From contig JACKBU010000015.1 in the NCBI GenBank assembly GCA_020634395.1, forward strand, positions 1-64,000: a stretch of DNA of 64,000 nt, given 5' to 3'. A program made the translations under genes and the position numbers. Position 1 is the first letter of the stretch; each line of letters begins with the position of its first letter. Positions 63,101-64,000 of the stretch are shown piece after piece. Under the pieces are notes generated by a model. That model was not told the origin of the DNA. It did not search any database and saw only the letters and a list, made by a program, of their open reading frames with translations. This DNA is from Ardenticatenaceae bacterium. Its GTDB lineage: Bacteria; Chloroflexota; Anaerolineae; Promineifilales; Promineifilaceae.

Positions 63101-64000
63101 CAACCCGCCGTGGGAGCGCATCAAGCTGCAAGAGAAGGAATGGTTTGCCAGCCGGGATGAGGCCATCGCCACCGCGCCCAACGCGGCGGCGCGGCGCAAG
63201 TTGATTGCCCAACTGCCCAAGACCAACCCGGCGCTGCACGAAGCATTTGCAGCCGACAAGCGCAAGGCAGAAGGGGAAAGCCTGTTTGTGCGCAGCAGTG
63301 GCAAGTACCCGCTGTGCGGGCGCGGCGACGTGAACACCTACACGATTTTTGCGGAACTGGCGCGGCACGTGCAAAGCGACACGGGGCGGGTGGGGGTGAT
63401 TGTGCCCAGCGGCATTGCCACCGACGACACGACCAAGTATTACTTTCAGGACATCATGGACAGTGGGGCGCTGGCGAGTTTGTATGATTTTGAGAACCGC
63501 AACGCCATCTTCCCCGGCGTGCATCGCAGCTATAAGTTTAGCCTGCTGACGTTGACCGGGGCGGCAAGACCGGCCACAGAGGGGGCGGCATTTGTCTTTT
63601 TTGCGTTGGACGTGGCCGATTTGCGCGAGGAGGCGCGCCGCTTTACGTTAAGCGCGGCGGACATTGCCCTGCTGAACCCCAACACGCGCACCTGCCCCAT
63701 CTTCCGGGGCAAGCGGGACGCGGAATTGACGAAGGCGATTTACCGGCGCGTGCCGGTGCTGATAGCCGAAGGACCGCCGGAAGCGAATCCCTGGGGCATT
63801 AATTTCTTGCGTATGTTCGATATGTCCAACGATTCCGGGCTGTTCCGCACACGGGAGCAGTTGGAAACGGAAGGGTGGCGGCTGGTGGGCAACCAGTTTG
63901 TGCGCGGGGCCGCAAAAAATGATCCAGCCGCAGAGGAAAACGACCCGTCCGCTGACAGAAATGACTCATCCGCCGGCAGAAATGACTCGTCCGCTGGCAG
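60154..64000 (+). CDS. N6-adenine DNA methyltransferase (DrmMI/PglX-like), frameshifted, runs off the window
   Basis: The natural start is ATG 60154 (GAGGA upstream; MQTIAQNNFITVKTEG). At a run of five G (60198-60202) the frame is lost; one extra G would restore LPADLLQRIADGEVEGLNP. From there one frame stays open to the window end, more than 1200 codons. Methyltransferase motifs are TGSYYTP (near 61665), DPAAGSGHFL (near 62250) and NPPW (near 63100), the pattern of large class I adenine methylases such as PglX, Eco57I-like enzymes and DISARM DrmMI. Several palindromic inserts and a four-helix-bundle element interrupt it without closing the frame. The break near the start may be a sequencing error, phase variation or real decay. 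Confidence 0.75.
60854..60909 (+). repeat. In-frame palindromic insert 1 in the methyltransferase
   Basis: Arms GGGAGTAGGGAATAG (60854-60868) and CTATTCCCCACTCCC (60895-60909) are complementary at 14 of 15 positions. The insert adds a low-complexity Gly/Glu/Ser/Pro-rich peptide between two otherwise normal-looking segments. Confidence 0.7.
61185..61240 (+). repeat. In-frame palindromic insert 2 in the methyltransferase
   Basis: A left part rich in GGGAATAGGG and a right part rich in CCCCTACTCCCCACTCCC form an imperfect inverted repeat of the same family as insert 1. It interrupts EDRDLLL...YRQMYDRYY without a stop. Confidence 0.6.
61767..62214 (+). mobile_element. IVS-like element bounded by 20-bp inverted repeats
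   Basis: The arms at 61767-61786 and 62195-62214 are complementary at 19 of 20 positions. They belong to the same GGGAGTAGGG family as the smaller inserts. Between them lies a complete four-helix-bundle protein gene. This is the layout of intervening sequences in 23S rRNA, but here it sits in a protein gene, between the YYTP and DPAAGSG motifs. The host frame crosses it with no stop codon. Confidence 0.75.
61795..62169 (+). CDS. Four-helix-bundle protein (23S rRNA intervening-sequence type)
   Basis: This 124-residue protein belongs to the four-helix-bundle/IVP family (PF05635; TIGR02436), related to the Avd protein of diversity-generating retroelements. Diagnostic segments are LKVWQEGMTLAVMCYQMT, FPKEEMYGMTSQIRRAG, SIPANIAEGYGR, YIRFLQIAQGSLKELETHL. 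GGAAGAAGG lies directly before the ATG. It is encoded one frame away from the host methyltransferase frame. The biochemical role of these proteins is unknown. Confidence 0.9.
   Translation: MSYQQLKVWQEGMTLAVMCYQMTKMFPKEEMYGMTSQIRRAGASIPANIAEGYGRESRGDYIRFLQIAQGSLKELETHLILAQRVNLTDPKTVQPVLGQCTTVGKMLRALIRSLQEKGREGVGR
63025..63057 (+). repeat. In-frame palindrome in the methyltransferase
   Basis: Perfect 15-base arms (63025-63039 and 63043-63057) around a TTG loop lie about 50 bases upstream of the NPPW motif and add the peptide QLPGTFEVPGSLA. The arms are related in style to the CCTCCGGGAGG repeat at 14209-14265. Confidence 0.75.
63918..64000 (+). repeat. 21-bp coding tandem repeat in the methyltransferase
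   Basis: Four consecutive 21-base units encode the heptads NDPAAEE, NDPSADR, NDSSAGR and NDSSAG(R), the last cut by the window end. The repeat probably continues beyond it. Confidence 0.8.

Larger units (their letters stand above)
1..64000. repeat. Dispersed palindrome ACGGCCGT
   Basis: The 8-base palindrome, often extended to AACGGCCGTT, occurs throughout genes and spacers. By eye I find about 30 copies between 35,550 and 46,710 (for example 36032, 38636, 38739, 39814, 42364, 44046), where fewer than one would be expected at this GC content. In proteins it reads as Asn-Gly-Arg, Thr-Ala-Val or Arg-Pro according to frame. It is missing from about 54,400-55,900. Confidence 0.9.

Noticed and set aside
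60154..64000. BREX pglX as a firm name
   Set aside because: No brxA, brxB, brxC, pglZ or brxL gene is in the window; the DrmD-like and DUF1998 neighbours favour a DISARM-like methylase, so no symbol is given.

Overview
The window reads as a moderately GC-rich Chloroflexota-type chromosome (Anaerolineae or Caldilineae relatives). This is an inference. It rests on long LuxR/MalT-like and BTAD regulators, LtrA and META-domain proteins, and large secreted proteins ending in a short PLV(V/I)K/R tail. No rRNA or tRNA gene is visible, and I saw no CRISPR array. The 8-base palindrome ACGGCCGT (often AACGGCCGTT) is scattered through genes and spacers at far above chance frequency.

Layout. 1-1054: ribosomal protein S20, a terminator, and a response regulator with a degenerate receiver. 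1378-9513: a D-xylose locus (xylA, xylH, xylG and an internally duplicated xylF on the minus strand; a divergent ROK repressor on the plus strand) with a XylR-like operator between the divergent genes. 9550-11452: a DEAD-box RNA helicase behind a long structured leader. 11570-14186: a cluster of inverted repeats, then a haem-type ferric reductase-like membrane protein, ApbE and two small anchored proteins. 14717-24168: a SHOCT protein, a lipoprotein alpha/beta hydrolase, a SulP transporter, a four-META-domain lipoprotein, a LURP-one-related protein, an SdsA1-like alkylsulfatase and a small conserved protein. 24242-31578: a MalT-like regulator, a truncated phospholipase D, LtrA, two paralogous short-chain dehydrogenases and a TetR regulator sharing an operator with them. 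31611-46808: a 1221-residue BTAD/NB-ARC/TPR regulator divergent from a small protein, a subtilase and a 2341-residue Asp-box exoprotein.

46825-49215 is a scrambled zone with a DinB gene and remnants of a second DinB-like gene and an HNH-type restriction gene. From 49216 to the window end lies a defence island: a DEAD/DEAH helicase with a DUF1998-type C-terminus, a PD-(D/E)XK nuclease, an unknown protein, an SNF2/DrmD-like ATPase, a uracil-DNA-glycosylase-like protein, a MazEF-type toxin-antitoxin pair on the other strand, and a large N6-adenine DNA methyltransferase. The set mixes parts known separately from DISARM and Druantia.

The methyltransferase is the strangest gene. Its frame is broken once near the start. 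It is then open to the window end although it carries several palindromic insertions, a 448-bp element bounded by inverted repeats that encodes a four-helix-bundle (23S rRNA intervening-sequence type) protein in another frame, and a 21-bp coding tandem repeat at the window edge.
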